A stretch of DNA of 64,000 nt from Pyricularia pennisetigena (GCF_004337985.1 NC_043743.1:2898543-2962542), one strand, 5' to 3'. Shown: positions 33,201-44,585, numbered from the stretch's first letter. The notes: a model not told the origin generated them from the letters alone. Numbers and translations are program-made.

Positions 33201-33747
33201 CCTCAAGCAAGCGGCTTTTGGCCTCAACATGAACTCTGCGTCGCGCATATACTTTGTGAATCCTGTGCTCAACCCACAAGTCGAGGCTCAGGCCATCGGT
33301 CGAGCAAGGAGGATCGGCCAAAACAAAGACGTCACAGTCGAGACTTTGGTTCTACGTGGCAGCTTGGAAGAGCTCATCGTAGAGCGCAAGAAGAACATGA
33401 CGCAGGAGGAGCACAGGCGGATCAAATCCATCATGGATGACAAGCCTTTCTATGAATGGTTCCAGAATGCCCGAATTTTACCATTGCCGGACGTGGCGGC
33501 CGATGATGGCCCAGGGCAGATGGCACCGTTGGCAGTATCCGTTCCGCTGTTTGGAAGAGGATCAGGTCAAATTATACATCCGGACCAGGATCTCCTAGCT
33601 AAAGGAGAAAGGGAATCCAGCGACACCGGCGGAGTCGCCGGCTCATTGGGGCGTAAACGTCCCTTGTCTGAGGCGACAGATGAGGCAGCAGAGGACGGGG
33701 TCGACAGGAAACCAAAGAAACCTGCCAAAGGTGTTCGCTTTGCGTAA
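30238..33747 (+). CDS. SNF2-family DEGH-box ATPase/helicase-like protein
   Basis: DNA-dependent ATPase of the SNF2 superfamily, expected to act on chromatin or DNA repair intermediates. Exons: 30238-33012 and 33094-33747; 1,142 residues. ATPase lobe 1: Walker A AEEMGSGKT (about residue 285), SCASLVIVPTNLLEQWKDE (motif Ia), IIIDEGHAL (DEGH instead of the usual DEAH), and WVVTGTP (motif III). Lobe 2 is completed by the GTAAGT...CAG intron 33013-33093, joining CLEM to LHIPHLIY: KILVFYE (motif IV), AAFGLNMNSASRIYFVNP (motif V) and QAIGRARRIGQ (motif VI). No RING finger, bromodomain or chromodomain is visible, although DEGH members such as Rad5 often carry a RING between the lobes. The C-tail ends in a basic stretch (KKPAKGVRFA). 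Superfamily secure; subfamily not resolved. Confidence 0.88.
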
Positions 33748-36651
33748 CCGTTGTTATTTCGCCAGCCCATGATGGCTGTCAAGAAGTCTGCCGGAGACGG
33801 AAAGCCTCTTTTGGTTCATCTGAACTGCATTAAACGGTCTAACAAGCGTGTTTGAGATATAATAGGCAAGGACAGATAAGTATATATAGAAATAGACCTA
33901 GACTGCGTCTTAACCTTGTCTGGTTAGCCAGGATTCCTTAAGGATGGACATATAGCTTGGTGCATGGTGGGCGGTCAGGGTGATTAGGACTATTGTTCGG
34001 ATTACGAATACATGTGATGTGATCATTTTTCATTATTATTATTATTTTTTTTCTTTCATTTCTTCACCTTAACACAGTATACTAGACGGTGGGACAAACT
34101 ATCAGGGAAATTTCCCGATTTTCAGGAGAAGAGACGCGTCTGTCCTCGAAAGGTTGGCTTGGAATTTACTCCTGAGGTGGAGGTAATTACTGCATAGTAA
34201 TGCTTTTTGCTGCTTCTGCCTTGATACTGCGATAAACAATCGTCCGGTGCTTGTCCCACACCCAGAGTACCTGCAGCCCAGTTATGGTACGTATTGCAAC
34301 TATTTACCTAATATGATTTCCAGGCGGAATAAAACAAAAAAGAAATGCCAAGCCATCCCAAGTCAAGGCTCGACGTCCATGGCACGGAGGGTAGCCTCCA
34401 CAGCAGTGGAACCTGGGTCCGCAGGAAGCTGGCTGGCAGCGCAAAATGAGATAATTATAATAAAAATGAATGAAAAAAAAAAGAAAGTTTTCCCAAAGGA
34501 CCATCACACTACGGGCAGGTAAAGGTAAATACGACGATTTGGGGGGTTCCACCGCAATTGGTACCTACGTCAGCCAACAGTGGAGGTTATTGAAATTCCC
34601 CGGGGCGGGAAATTATTGAGGAAGAAAATTTTACCTTTTTTTGCCGGTTGAGCGAGACTTATTTCTATGACATATCGTTGTGCTTTGGGAATTAACATCG
34701 GACTACTGTAATAGTCCGTAGGAAAAACAAACAAGAAGAAGAAAAAGAAAAAAAAAGAAAGGGAAAAAAAGAAACGTTGACGATAACAGAGAGGGGAAAT
34801 TCTTTCTTGGCTCTTTTGGACGCGCGGCTGCTCTGCGTAAGTCGGGGCTAATGGATTATTAACATAGTAGATTGAACAAGAACAAAAAGAGAGCACAAAA
34901 GACGCGAGGCGGGAACATCGATTACAATTGGCAGGTTACTGTGTTGATCCCGGCATGGAATGAATATATGGATCTTCGACGGTGCCTGGACTACCGCTCT
35001 AGTCCACGCTAAGGCGAACCGCTTCACGAATGGTGTTGTGGGGTTGTATTTTGTTGCTCGATCATCGCACGCCATTGTTGGTTGTATCGAGATCGATTCC
35101 CCCCAACCAATAACTACGACGTCTATAGTCTTGCAAACCCTGGTTTGCTCTTTTCATTTATTTTTCTGCATATCAGGCACCACGATGTATAAATAAAAAA
35201 AGGGTACATTTTGGACATGTCGGTATTAGTGGTCATTGAGTTTCAAAAAGACATTGGATTTGACTTGCAATAAGTTGAGAAGAATCGATGTTGTCATAAC
35301 CTGCCGGCCCGGAGATTTTTAGACGATGCGCGGCAAATTCGTTGAACATGGGCAAGGGCCGGGCCCTGAGGCCTGGTGGGTTGCTGCGAGACCTCGCTTG
35401 TAAGCGCTGTGGTCTTTTTTTAATTTCTGGCTGCACCTGACCCCGCCTCATGCCAAACAGCGGCAATCCGAACTCAGCCGCCCAAAGCCCCCTCGCCGAT
35501 CCGAAAGGCCGAGCTGACCTGGAAGTGGACAGTAAGTGATATTGTCACTGCAGTTCCCGAGAGAGCCGAGATGCCATCTGATTTTTATATCAGGCAAGTT
35601 TGATTGCTAGTCTGATAATTCCTGCACCTTGTCTTGTAGGTAAAGCCGAAAGAAAGTTGGATGTTCCCTGCCACTTGTTCCGACTCCACCAACGTCGCTG
35701 CAAGTGCTGATTGCAGGACGCAAGAATGCTACGTTAAGATCAGGGCGGGACTGCTTATTTTTTTCCCCTGCCCCTTGGGTGACCTATAGATGACGGCATG
35801 TTTTCATGGGGTGCAGTTGGGAATTTTCTGCCAAAGTGGAGTTTTGCCAACATCATGAAAGGGGGATGGCTGGTCGGCAGGCCAGGGAGGGATTTTGAAA
35901 CCGCCCTCACTTTTTTCATGTCCATTTACAGCGATCCATACATACAAACGCATGAATCTGGCCATGCTTTGTTGACAAGCCTAAGCCATTGGTACAGGTC
36001 TTGGCTTTGGGGATACCTGATTTTGGTTGGTGACCGGCTTCCGGCATGTCTGCTCAGCCACCTCTCATGGGAGCCAGTCACAACAGCTCGTCTGGTGCCT
36101 ACAGTCGAGAACCTAGATTGCAAAAGCGGAGGCAGCACTCGATTGTGCATGCACTGACGGGCGAATCAGTAGCTATACCTGGAAGTGTGCGGCTTATAAG
36201 GGAGTTTTGAATGATGAGGCCATGTGCCTTGGCCCGTCGCGTGCACCCGCGGGAAATGACTGGGGTTTGGATTACATTTGTTTCCCCCCACCACTATTCC
36301 CCTCTCCACCTGAAAGGGCTGAGGTTTTTGGCGAGATGACAATGATGATGCATGTGTTTCGTAGACAGGTTGGCGGATTGCCCACGAGAGGTGGGCTTGG
36401 AGCAGGAAAAATCCCGACAAAAATCCTACAATGTTTTTTTTTCCATCCCATAGTGGACCTCTCGCCTGACAACCAAGGCTGGTTCCCTGTTCGAGCTGAT
36501 TTTTGTGTAGGTTGGCAAGGGAGTATATACTCTTGGACAACCACTCAAAAAGGATCACTTGTCGGATTCTCGCCTTGTGTGTGTGCAAACCTTCACTCGA
36601 CCGGTCAGCCAGGGTAGACACTCCCAAAGTCGGCGTTTTGTCCTTTTGAAC
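33748..36651. other. Intergenic region, no gene recognised
   Basis: About 2.9 kb. It holds AT-rich patches (34021-34060), an A/G-rich tract (34733-34772) and a GGGAAATTTCCC palindrome (34105-34116). Open frames here are short, overlap on both strands and have no family signature. Confidence 0.5.
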
Positions 36652-37230
36652 ATGGCCTCGACAGTTCTCGTCTCGAGAGCTCCAGCTCCCGTAGAGCTGG
36701 ATTCGGACAGCACCGGGGCGACGGTGCCCATTCTAGGTGCACGTGGTGATGAGCCGTACTATTTCGGACTGCCGCCGCCGCCCATCTCAGGCGAGGGCAG
36801 CCGCCGTGGGAGACTAGCGAGGGTATCGATGCCGCCATCGATGCCAGGGAACAGCGCCCGGGAGGATGCGGCACGACGAGGCATCTTTATGTACACCTAC
36901 CTCGCCCACGCCGAACCGCCAGCAGCAGAGGTGGTTGCCGATCCGAGAAGCGATCTCACTGGTGGCGGCAGAAGCAGAAACAGTATCAACAACGGCCAGA
37001 GAACCAGCAGCCGTATCACCTCCCGCCACGACGCTATCGAAGCAAATAGTAATGCAGCCGCGAGCCTGAACCCGTCCTACCAGAGCCACGACAGGTCCCA
37101 GGTCTCTAAAGATCCTTCGACAGATGCCCACAGACGTGTCGGGTCTAATGTCAGCAGCAGCAGCAGTAGGCCGCCTCCGCCACTGCAGAGTCGCTCGGTC
37201 AACATTCCTTTGAACAGTTCAGAAACGTAA
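36652..37230 (+). CDS. Hypothetical disordered Ser/Pro/Arg-rich protein
   Basis: Not recognised. From MASTVLVSRAPAPVEL the frame gives about 192 residues, GC-rich at third positions like true genes here, with a short ordered-looking segment (DEPYYFGLPPPPI, GIFMYTYLAHAEPP) and then a Ser/Asn/Arg-rich tail (SNVSSSSSRPPPPLQ). An in-frame ATG at 36559 would extend it. The TAA stop at 37228-37230 lies within a perfect donor motif (GTAAGT starting at 37227), so the protein may instead continue into a further exon; a nearby acceptor (CTCTAG ending 37270) gives a 44-base intron and only a short continuation. I found no sound join to the F-box gene downstream. Treat the 3' end as open. Confidence 0.5.
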   Translation: MASTVLVSRAPAPVELDSDSTGATVPILGARGDEPYYFGLPPPPISGEGSRRGRLARVSMPPSMPGNSAREDAARRGIFMYTYLAHAEPPAAEVVADPRSDLTGGGRSRNSINNGQRTSSRITSRHDAIEANSNAAASLNPSYQSHDRSQVSKDPSTDAHRRVGSNVSSSSSRPPPPLQSRSVNIPLNSSET

Positions 37231-37397
37231 GTTGCGCGTTTACTTTTGTTTCATTCCTTTCTTCTCTAGTTTTATTGGCTTCCTTCGGGTCTTTTTCTCC
37301 CTGTGTTCCTTCCTTATATGATCAACACCGAATCTCGATATTCGGATCGGGAAAGAACCCCAAGTAGCGCGCACACCACATCCTGATTTTAGCGGGG

Positions 37398-37447
<50 letters not shown>

Positions 37448-38661
37448 CACCATGCTCGACGCCCGTTGAGCTGCACCCCATACCTAAGATACATTGGGTC
37501 AAACTCCCGTTGGCCAAGTCGACCATAGAAAGCAAAAAAGTAAAGTTACCTTGACCACTGCACGGTCTGAGTGGACGACTGGTGCTTTTGTGGATTGCCA
37601 ATGGAGTTTCCCACCGGCGCTGAAATCAATACAAGCCAAGCCAAGCCAGAGCTAAGCACATCAATAATTGCTCTCGAGTTCGCGTACAACCTGCCAGTGC
37701 GGGCACGCTGTCGGTCAAAGACCTGCTTAATTTCCAAGTCCCAAAGAAGAAACAAAAAAAAGGGTCTGTGGATATGATGCAACCACCAGTTTGGGATGAT
37801 TCCCTTCAACCTCAAGTCGACTGGATTTTGATGGTGTCTTTGCGCCACCCTTCCCGAATGCGGCTTAGAGCCGTGTGCCTGCAGCTCCCTAGTTCCTCGC
37901 ATCACCCCTTTAAAATTGGTCCCTGGCAACCTGCAGCGACTACTGCTAGCCAATCCTACATGTCGGATGGTGAGGCGATACGATGGAAGTGGTGTTTGCT
38001 GTTGCTGTGTGTGTTTTTTGTTCGGGTTTCTCGAGTGAGAATCCCTCTCCCGGCATAAGGCTTGGCAGCCACGCGTATGAAAAAGACTTCACTTGCGTGT
38101 TAAGATTAACGAGATTAAACTGCCGCCCGGGCGTTGGTTCAGCTCACTCTGTATGGATGCCTCGACTCTGGGACCGAAAAAGAGACAATGGAGTACGCCG
38201 AGCTTTCTGTCTTGCGCCTGGGACTCCTTGTCTTACTCCATGTCAAGACACGAGCTCGGTCTACGTTCATTTTCTTCTTTTAGTTCTTCCATTTTCTTCT
38301 TCTTTTTCACATGTACTTTTCAGGCAATGTTGTACCATTCTCACGGACGAGTGTCTCTCAACATTGGCATTGTTTATTCTTTGAACATAATATATAATAA
38401 TAGCCTGCCTTCGTCTCGCACCAGTCCATGTTACGAATTCTTGGATCTGAAGGATCTCGCACTTGACAGAAGCTGGGTGACTAAGATCGAGAAAACCAAA
38501 TCACTAGAACCAGGCCAAGGCCCGCCGCCCACCATAGGCACTTCTCAGCCTCAGCCTCACTGCCGTCAGCAAATACCGACAAGAATGACGCTGTGCTTCT
38601 AAGGCCGCCGCCACGTTTTCTTCGACCGCAAACTGAACTGCCGCCAACAAGCAGTTCCACG
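37231..38661. other. Intergenic region with A47 tract; F-box gene leader
   Basis: About 1.4 kb. It begins with the A47 run; the remainder probably contains the promoter and 5' leader of the F-box gene. Several overlapping short frames are visible, none recognisable. Confidence 0.5.
37398..37444 (+). repeat. A47 homopolymer
   Basis: Forty-seven consecutive A, the longest homopolymer in the window, about 170 bases after the end of the hypothetical gene. It could be a relic poly(A) tail of a retroposed sequence, but I see no reverse transcriptase remnant and no obvious flanking direct repeat. Confidence 0.85.
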
Positions 38662-41415
38662 ATGGCGGGCTCCACGGCTATGATGCAACCAGCACAGTCT
38701 GGCCCATATCCTCGCGATCAGTTTGCTCCAGGTGGACCTTATCCACAGGCTATGCCTTACCAGAAGCAGGCACGGGAAGAATTCATGATGAAGACGGATC
38801 GTTCTTACGCACGGGCCAGAACTCAGCGCCAACCCGAAACTTATTACGATCAGCGCCAGCAGAGTTTCCCTCACCATTATCAGGACCATAACCGCCCTAA
38901 TCATCAATACGAACACCGTCCAAACCAGCATCATGCTTCGCCAAAATCACCCAACTTCGCACCCCAGACTAATCACCACCAGCAAGGCCCACCGAATCCA
39001 GGGCCCCCACAAAGCTCTCCATATCAGCCTCAACAATATCGCTCTCCTCACCAGCACCCGCATGCGCAGCGACTACCAGCGCAAAGACCACATGGTCACG
39101 AGAAACAGCAGACGCAGCACTATCCTGACCCGCCGAGGCCAGTCGTCGAAACCCGTGCGATGACGGACCGTTTTCCAGAAGGTCCGCCGAGGTCGGTGGC
39201 GTATAACTTTCCCCGGCGTATTTCTAGCGCCAACACTGCGTCCTCGGCGACTACAGGGGTTTCTCACGATAGTTTTCAGTCGCGAATGCGCAACCAAAGC
39301 TGGGCAAGTCAAACTTCGACAGAATCGTTCCATTCGTCACTTTCGAATCCGCCTCCCATCAACCGACCTGGACATTTCCCAAGACAACCAATGAAGCCAC
39401 GACAGCCAATGAAGCCCGGAGAGCTGTTTGCTGCCCTCCCGGGCGAGGTTCTCGAGATGATTCTCGACAACCTCAAGCAACAGCACCTGGAGCCCGGGTC
39501 TGCTAGCTGTGCGACTTGCTGGATGAGGGACGTCTGTGCAGTTGCAATGAGCGCGAGGAAGTGGCTCAAGTTTGCCAGGAATGCTCTGTAAGTGGTTACT
39601 GCTCAGTCTATTTAGAGACTGTTCAAATTTGCTGTTCAAATTTGGGAACATCGAATGGATTTGCGCCGACTAACAATGACCTGACGCAGCTATGAGGATA
39701 TCCAGCTGAACGGAGCCGACTCTGCTGCTCACAAAAAGAAGTTCAAGGGGGTGACCGGCACACGTCTGATTCTCCTGCGACGATCACTGCGCGCGAACCC
39801 AGTTCTCGCTGGTACTGTGCGATCCTTGAAGGTTCCGGCGCCATCACAGCAGCAGTCCGCCGAAGAATATTATGATCTCGTCGCGACTGTAATCATGGCC
39901 TGTCCCAATCTGGAGCGGGTTAGGGGGTTGTATCCGACCTACAACCACTCATTTACCCGATTCTTCCAAGCAATGTCAACGAGGCAAAAACTCAAGGAGA
40001 TGAACTGGATTGTGCAGCCGTCACCATTCCAGAGACAGCAGCGTGTGCGGAAGGCACCCGATGACCAGCTTGGGAGGAACGTCATCACTCCCGGTGACCT
40101 GCAGCCTCAACAGACACTCGCCTGGCTCGACAATCATGCCAACTGGCGCTATCTCACCAATTTGACAATTCACTGCATTCCCGGCGGTACACTGACACCC
40201 TCAACTCTGTTGATTGACACGATAGACCGGCTCCCATCACTACAGACATTGTACCTCTCTGGATTGCCACATAACGCTTTCGGCGACAACGAGCTTCTAT
40301 CATTGCCGCCCTTGAAGAAGCTGTCTTTGATCAACCTCCCAGGTATCACATCTACCGGATTGTCGTCGTTCGCAACCTGCTGGAACAGCCGAAGTCTCCG
40401 GTCGCTATCGTTGGTTCACTGCGACATTCAGTGGATCCCAGCCATGGCTCGCATGTTTTCGAACCTGTCTTCACTCGAAAACTTTGCCTTTGTGCAGTCA
40501 TACCCGCCCATGCTACCATCAGACGAGGTCATCTGGCTGTTCCCTTACCTTGCCTCTTCGTCCCTGAAAAAACTTCACTGGGACATCCCTTCGGCGAAAG
40601 AGAACGCGAGCGCTGCGGACTTCATTTTCTCGCGTAGCATTCAGGCCAACGGTTTTCCGGCTCTCCGACGTCTGCGAGCCCCCGCGGATCCCGAAGGATT
40701 ATTTCAGTCCGTGTGCCGCCCGCAGGAGAGATATGATCTCCCGAGCGACAGGTTCAAAAACAACAAACTTGGCGGCCGACCTGCGTTGCATCATAAGCGA
40801 ACTGGAAGCCAGGGTAGCACGGCCAGTTCGCAAAACTCGACGGAATCCGCCAAGTCTAAGAAAGGCTTCCCGTCGCCAACCAGCCCGCGAACTCCGGCAG
40901 GATCCACTACATCTTCGAGCGAACAACCACTCTGTACCGATCTACACCAGGCGCGACTTGCTGCCCAGGCGCGACAGGAGGCGGCGCGACTTGCCCCTCG
41001 GTTCCTCGTGAACGTTTTGGATGAGGACGGATCAGCGGTGGATCGATTTGGACTAGCGGGTTACATGGGTGACATCACATCCAAAATCAAGTATCATCTG
41101 CTGCCAGACGATGGTACTATTGACGAGAAGGGTGGCCTTGTTGATATTGTAGACCTGCTAGCCGATGGCGGAGAAGATCTCACGGGCAACAGCACGCTCG
41201 CGACGGCCAAAGCCATTGCCAACGGTGACGGTGGCAACCAGGGTCCCACCACACTGACCAAGAAGGACAAGACAAAGGAGAAGAGCGAGGAACATATCAG
41301 GCTCAAGGAGGGGTGTCAGGGGAGGTGGAACTACGGTGCTGTGACTGAAAAGAAAGACAAGGAGAGGTGGTCGCACACTGAGAGAGGCCGTTGGAGAGGG
41401 GTCGTCTTGTCTTGA
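38662..41415 (+). CDS. F-box protein with leucine-rich-repeat-like region
   Basis: Likely substrate adaptor of an SCF ubiquitin ligase. Exons: 38662-39587 and 39690-41415; 883 residues. The N-terminal 250 residues are disordered and Gln/Pro/His-rich (HHYQDHNRPNHQYEH, NHHQQGPPNPG). The F-box is GELFAALPGEVLEMILDNL, continuing MRDVCAVAMSARKWLKFARNAL; the GTAAGT...GCAG intron 39588-39689 joins NAL to YEDIQL. Downstream are leucine-rich-repeat-like segments (LPSLQTLYLSGLPHN, LPPLKKLSLINLPG, SRSLRSLSLVHCDI, LSSLENFAF), then a Ser/Thr-rich linker and a conserved-looking C-terminal piece (LVNVLDEDGSAVDRFGLAGYMGD). The start at MAGSTAMMQP has a favourable purine context; an in-frame codon 69 bases upstream exists. 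SCF membership is inferred from the F-box; substrate unknown. Confidence 0.85.
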
Positions 41416-42005
41416 TAATTCAGACTTCCCAGAGGTGAAGATAACGATATCATGAACGTCTGCATTCTTTCGCAAGCTCCTTTGTTTTTGTTTTGTTTTT
41501 TTCCCCTTGTTTTCCTTGTTGTTGTTCGTTTCCTATTTATTATTTTCCTTTGTGCGATGAAACATACCTGGGAAACAAGAAACATATCGGCGTGGGATTT
41601 CGGGGTTCAAATGTAAGACTAAGCTGGGAAGATGTTTGATTTGGACAAGGCGTCGGATATCATGTAAAACACAAGGTTTGAATAACAAAATGAACAAGAA
41701 ATTCATGGAATCGAGTCAAAGATGATTGGCCTTGCAGTGGAAGGGCTTCGATTTTGCTGAACTGACTCTCGGCCGAGTCGGCAGTAAACGGGGCCTTTAG
41801 TGGCAGGGATCCTGATAGTAACTTTGACTTTTCAGGGGTCCCGCGATCGACGTCATCCACTTGTAATTTTTCTATCGAGCTAGGCGAGCAAACCTTGCGT
41901 ATGCGTATACCGGACGTCAAATGCCCCATTTCGCACCTCAATACACTACAGGTTAAGACGGATACAGAGTCTCCAAAACAGAAAACCAAAAAAGCGATAG
42001 CAAAT
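41416..42005. other. Intergenic region (F-box / Jac1)
   Basis: 590 bases: F-box gene 3' UTR and Jac1 promoter. T-rich stretch at 41481-41550; nothing else distinctive. Confidence 0.6.
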
Positions 42006-42959
42006 ATGCAAAAGACCTTACTGACAGCACAGAGACGCCCACAGCAACTCGTGCAGCTGTGCGTGGCTTGCGCCCGAGTCGCGAGCGGCACGTCGAAAAC
42101 GGCACGATGCTACACGACGCAATCACCACGCCGACACAAGATGTCGACTGCGACAGCATCGATAGCGCCGAGGACCACAATTCACATATGTAAGCCGAGC
42201 AGCACGATGCCGAGGCACTTGTCGAGCACAACGGCCGCAGCACCAGGGATGACCGAGACGTCCGGACCGGCGACAAACGACAAGGCCAACAAACAGCAGC
42301 AGCAGTCGCCGCCGCGGTCCAGCGAGCCCGACTACTACGCCCTCTTCCCGCAGACGCTGCCGTCAGGCCCTCCGCCTGTCGGGCCCTTCGCAATCGATAC
42401 GCGCGCCCTCCGCCGCGAGTACCTGCAGCTGCAGGCGGCGGTGCATCCAGACTTTCACCACGCCGCCGGCGGCTCGTTGTCAAACAGCACCGAGACGGAC
42501 ACGTCAGCAGATACCAGCAGCAGCAGCAGCAGCAGCAGCAGTTCGGCGCACTCGCCTGCGCGGCGGCGCGCCGAGGCGGCGTCGAGCCACATCAACGCGG
42601 CGTACAAGACGCTGTCGTCGCCGCTGCTGCGGGCGCAGTACCTCCTGCACCGGCAGCACGGGCTGGACCTGGCGGGCGATGAGGCGGCGACCCTGGCGGC
42701 GCCCGACCCGGAGCTGCTGGGCGAGGTCATGATGGTGCGCGAGGAGGTGGATGAGGCCGAGGTTGAGGCGGATCTGGAGGGACCGCGGCGGGAGAACGAG
42801 GAGAGGATCAGGGAGTGCGAGGAGGGGTTGGCCAGGGCGTTCGCAGAGGGCCGCGTCGACGAGGCGGTGGCGCTGACCATCAGGCTCAAGTACTGGCTCA
42901 ACGTAAGGGAGACAATTGACAATTGGGAGCCTGGGAAGCCAACTGTTTTGCAGCATTGA
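42006..42959 (+). CDS. jac1: Mitochondrial J-protein co-chaperone Jac1/HscB-like
   Basis: Co-chaperone that recruits the Fe-S scaffold Isu to mitochondrial Hsp70. Single exon, 317 residues from ATG 42006 (MQKTLLTAQRRPQQL); an upstream in-frame ATG at 41895 seems less likely because the 42006 start opens a Arg/Ser/Thr-rich, acid-poor stretch typical of a mitochondrial presequence. J-domain: YYALFPQ, then RREYLQLQAAVHPDFH with the HPD tripeptide. After HPD there is an unusual insert (SLSNSTETDTSADT followed by a Ser10 run from an AGC repeat) before helix III (AEAASSHINAAYKTLSSPLLRAQYLL). The C-terminal HscB-type oligomerisation/scaffold-binding domain follows (DPELLGEVMMVREEVDEAE, LTIRLKYWLNVRETIDNW). 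Convergent with the Egh16-like gene. Confidence 0.92.
   Translation: MQKTLLTAQRRPQQLVQLCVACARVASGTSKTARCYTTQSPRRHKMSTATASIAPRTTIHICKPSSTMPRHLSSTTAAAPGMTETSGPATNDKANKQQQQSPPRSSEPDYYALFPQTLPSGPPPVGPFAIDTRALRREYLQLQAAVHPDFHHAAGGSLSNSTETDTSADTSSSSSSSSSSAHSPARRRAEAASSHINAAYKTLSSPLLRAQYLLHRQHGLDLAGDEAATLAAPDPELLGEVMMVREEVDEAEVEADLEGPRRENEERIRECEEGLARAFAEGRVDEAVALTIRLKYWLNVRETIDNWEPGKPTVLQH
42511..42540 (+). repeat. (AGC)n trinucleotide repeat inside the J-domain
   Basis: About nine to ten AGC codons in a row encode a serine run in Jac1, between the HPD loop and helix III. Length variation here would keep the frame. Confidence 0.85.
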
Positions 42960-43408
42960 TTGAGCGGGTTCGACTTGGGGGGTTGGGGATTTGCACCCGA
43001 CACGAGTCGGTTGTGCTGGTCAGGTCAATTAATGGTTATAAGGAGTTGGCGAACGCTGGATATTCACGCTGATTGCAGTCACGTCAGGAGTCTTTGGATC
43101 AAAATATATTCAACCTCAATTCATCTTCAGAAGTCAGCTCCTCATCCTCATCTCTGGTCGAAAATGATTGTCGTCGACGACAGGGCAGTATATACAGGTG
43201 AACTTGAAAAAAAGCTCATGTCGCCATAATCAAATTTCAACAAGATGAATCCCTCCCCTCTCTTAACTAAAAAAAAAAAAAAAAGAGAAAAGAAACAAGC
43301 CATCAGTCCGTGTTGTGAAGCAGCTTGCCCACTACTGCTATTTCCGTTCTGAATTCCTCCCCATCCCCAGTCACCTCCCCTACTCCATCCCATTGCACCA
43401 CGACTGCT
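42960..43408. other. Convergent intergenic region (Jac1 / Egh16-like)
   Basis: 449 bases forming the 3' UTRs of two convergent genes, with an A-rich tract near 43269-43293. Confidence 0.6.
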
Positions 43409-44345
43409 TCAAGCAGTGAAGCGCTTTGCGTTCTTACCCTTCTTGTTGTTCTTGTTGTTCTTGTCGGTAGAGGCAGCAGTGGTAGCCTTTGTGGTGCTGG
43501 CGGCGGCACCACTGCCGGAAGCAGCGCCGCCCGTTCCGGCAATCTGCATGGCGAAGACGCCGCCAAAGGGACCGGCGGGGTTGGCGTTGGCGACCTTGAC
43601 GAGGCACACGTTCTTCATGCCGGCCATCTCACCGGTGCAGTTGACTCCGGCAGGGACGGAAAATGCCATGGCGTGGTCGGTGTTGACGTTCTTGGCCGCG
43701 CGCTTGACCAGGCCCCGCTCCTCGAGTGCGTCGAGCGAGCGCTCCCAGAGCTCGCCGATCAGGGACCGCTTGCCTTTGCTTGGCGCCTTGATGTTACCGT
43801 TGGTACCCGGCACCTGCGTCTTGACCTCGAGCTTCGTGCCCTCAGAGAACTTGCCCGTGCCGGTGGTGTCCAAAACAGCGCTGACCGGACCGGCGCCATC
43901 TGTGGAAAAAAGCAAAGTTAGCAAATCTAATGTTGCCAGTTATGCGAGTTCACATCCAAATTTGCCTTGGGTGGGGGGGGGGATAATTCCTACCAGTCGT
44001 CACAATGTGGTAGGTTCCGGAGATGGTGCCACCCTGGGATGAAACCTGAGGAAGAGTGCTGCCGGACTGTTCCATGGCCGTTGAGAGCATCGAGACCGTG
44101 TTCTGGCCGTTCTTTTGAGTCTTGCCGAGGCCGTCAGACATGATGTTTGTGCCAGCCTGCTTCTTGCTGAAGACGGTGGTGTCCTTCTCCGTCACACTGT
44201 TCGGTCCGGCGCCGGGAATGACGCCACCGAGGATGCCGAGGGCGGTGCCGTTACCGCCCTGGTCACCGGTGACGACGGCGACCTTGCCGTGAGCAGCCAC
44301 GAGGGGGCTGGCGGCCAGAGTGATGAGGAAAGCCTTGGAGAACAT
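43409..44345 (-). CDS. Secreted Egh16-like protein (GAS/MAS family)
   Basis: Belongs to the Egh16-like family, named from powdery mildew Egh16 and Magnaporthe MAS/GAS proteins expressed in appressoria. Exons: 44345-43994 and 43899-43409; 280 residues. The 94-base intron (GTAGGA...ACAG) joins YHIVTT to DGAGPVSAV. An N-terminal signal peptide (MFSKAFLITLAASPLVAA) is followed by HGKVAVVTGDQGGNGTALG, the family opening, then GGVIPGAGPNSVTEKDTTVF. The second exon has ALEERGLVKRAAKNVN and VNCTGEMAGMKNVCLVKV with two Cys. The C-tail is Ala/Ser/Thr-rich then Lys/Asn-rich (KNNKNNKKGKNAKRF). Family known; molecular function unknown. A TATA-like element lies about 240 bases upstream of the ATG. Confidence 0.88.
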
Positions 44346-44585
44346 TTTGAATGTGCGTTGGAAGGGAGAGAGAGATTTTATGAAAGAAAGTAGCTATGAA
44401 AATAGGTTGACACCTGGTACAACGTTTGAAAGACGGGATAGAGTTAAGCAATAGTGGCTCGAATCAATCGGCCTATGAGAAGAAGATGCGAGAAAAGAGA
44501 AGGTTGACGAGTGACAAAGCTGAAGATGCTTGGGATGATGATCAGAAAGTAGAAATGCCAAGAAATGGGAGGGAACAAAGCATCA

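Noticed and set aside
36652..41415. Joining the hypothetical gene at 36652 to the F-box gene by one long intron
   Set aside because: It would need an intron of about 1.4 kb containing the A47 run, with no clear acceptor in the correct phase; the F-box gene has its own good start.
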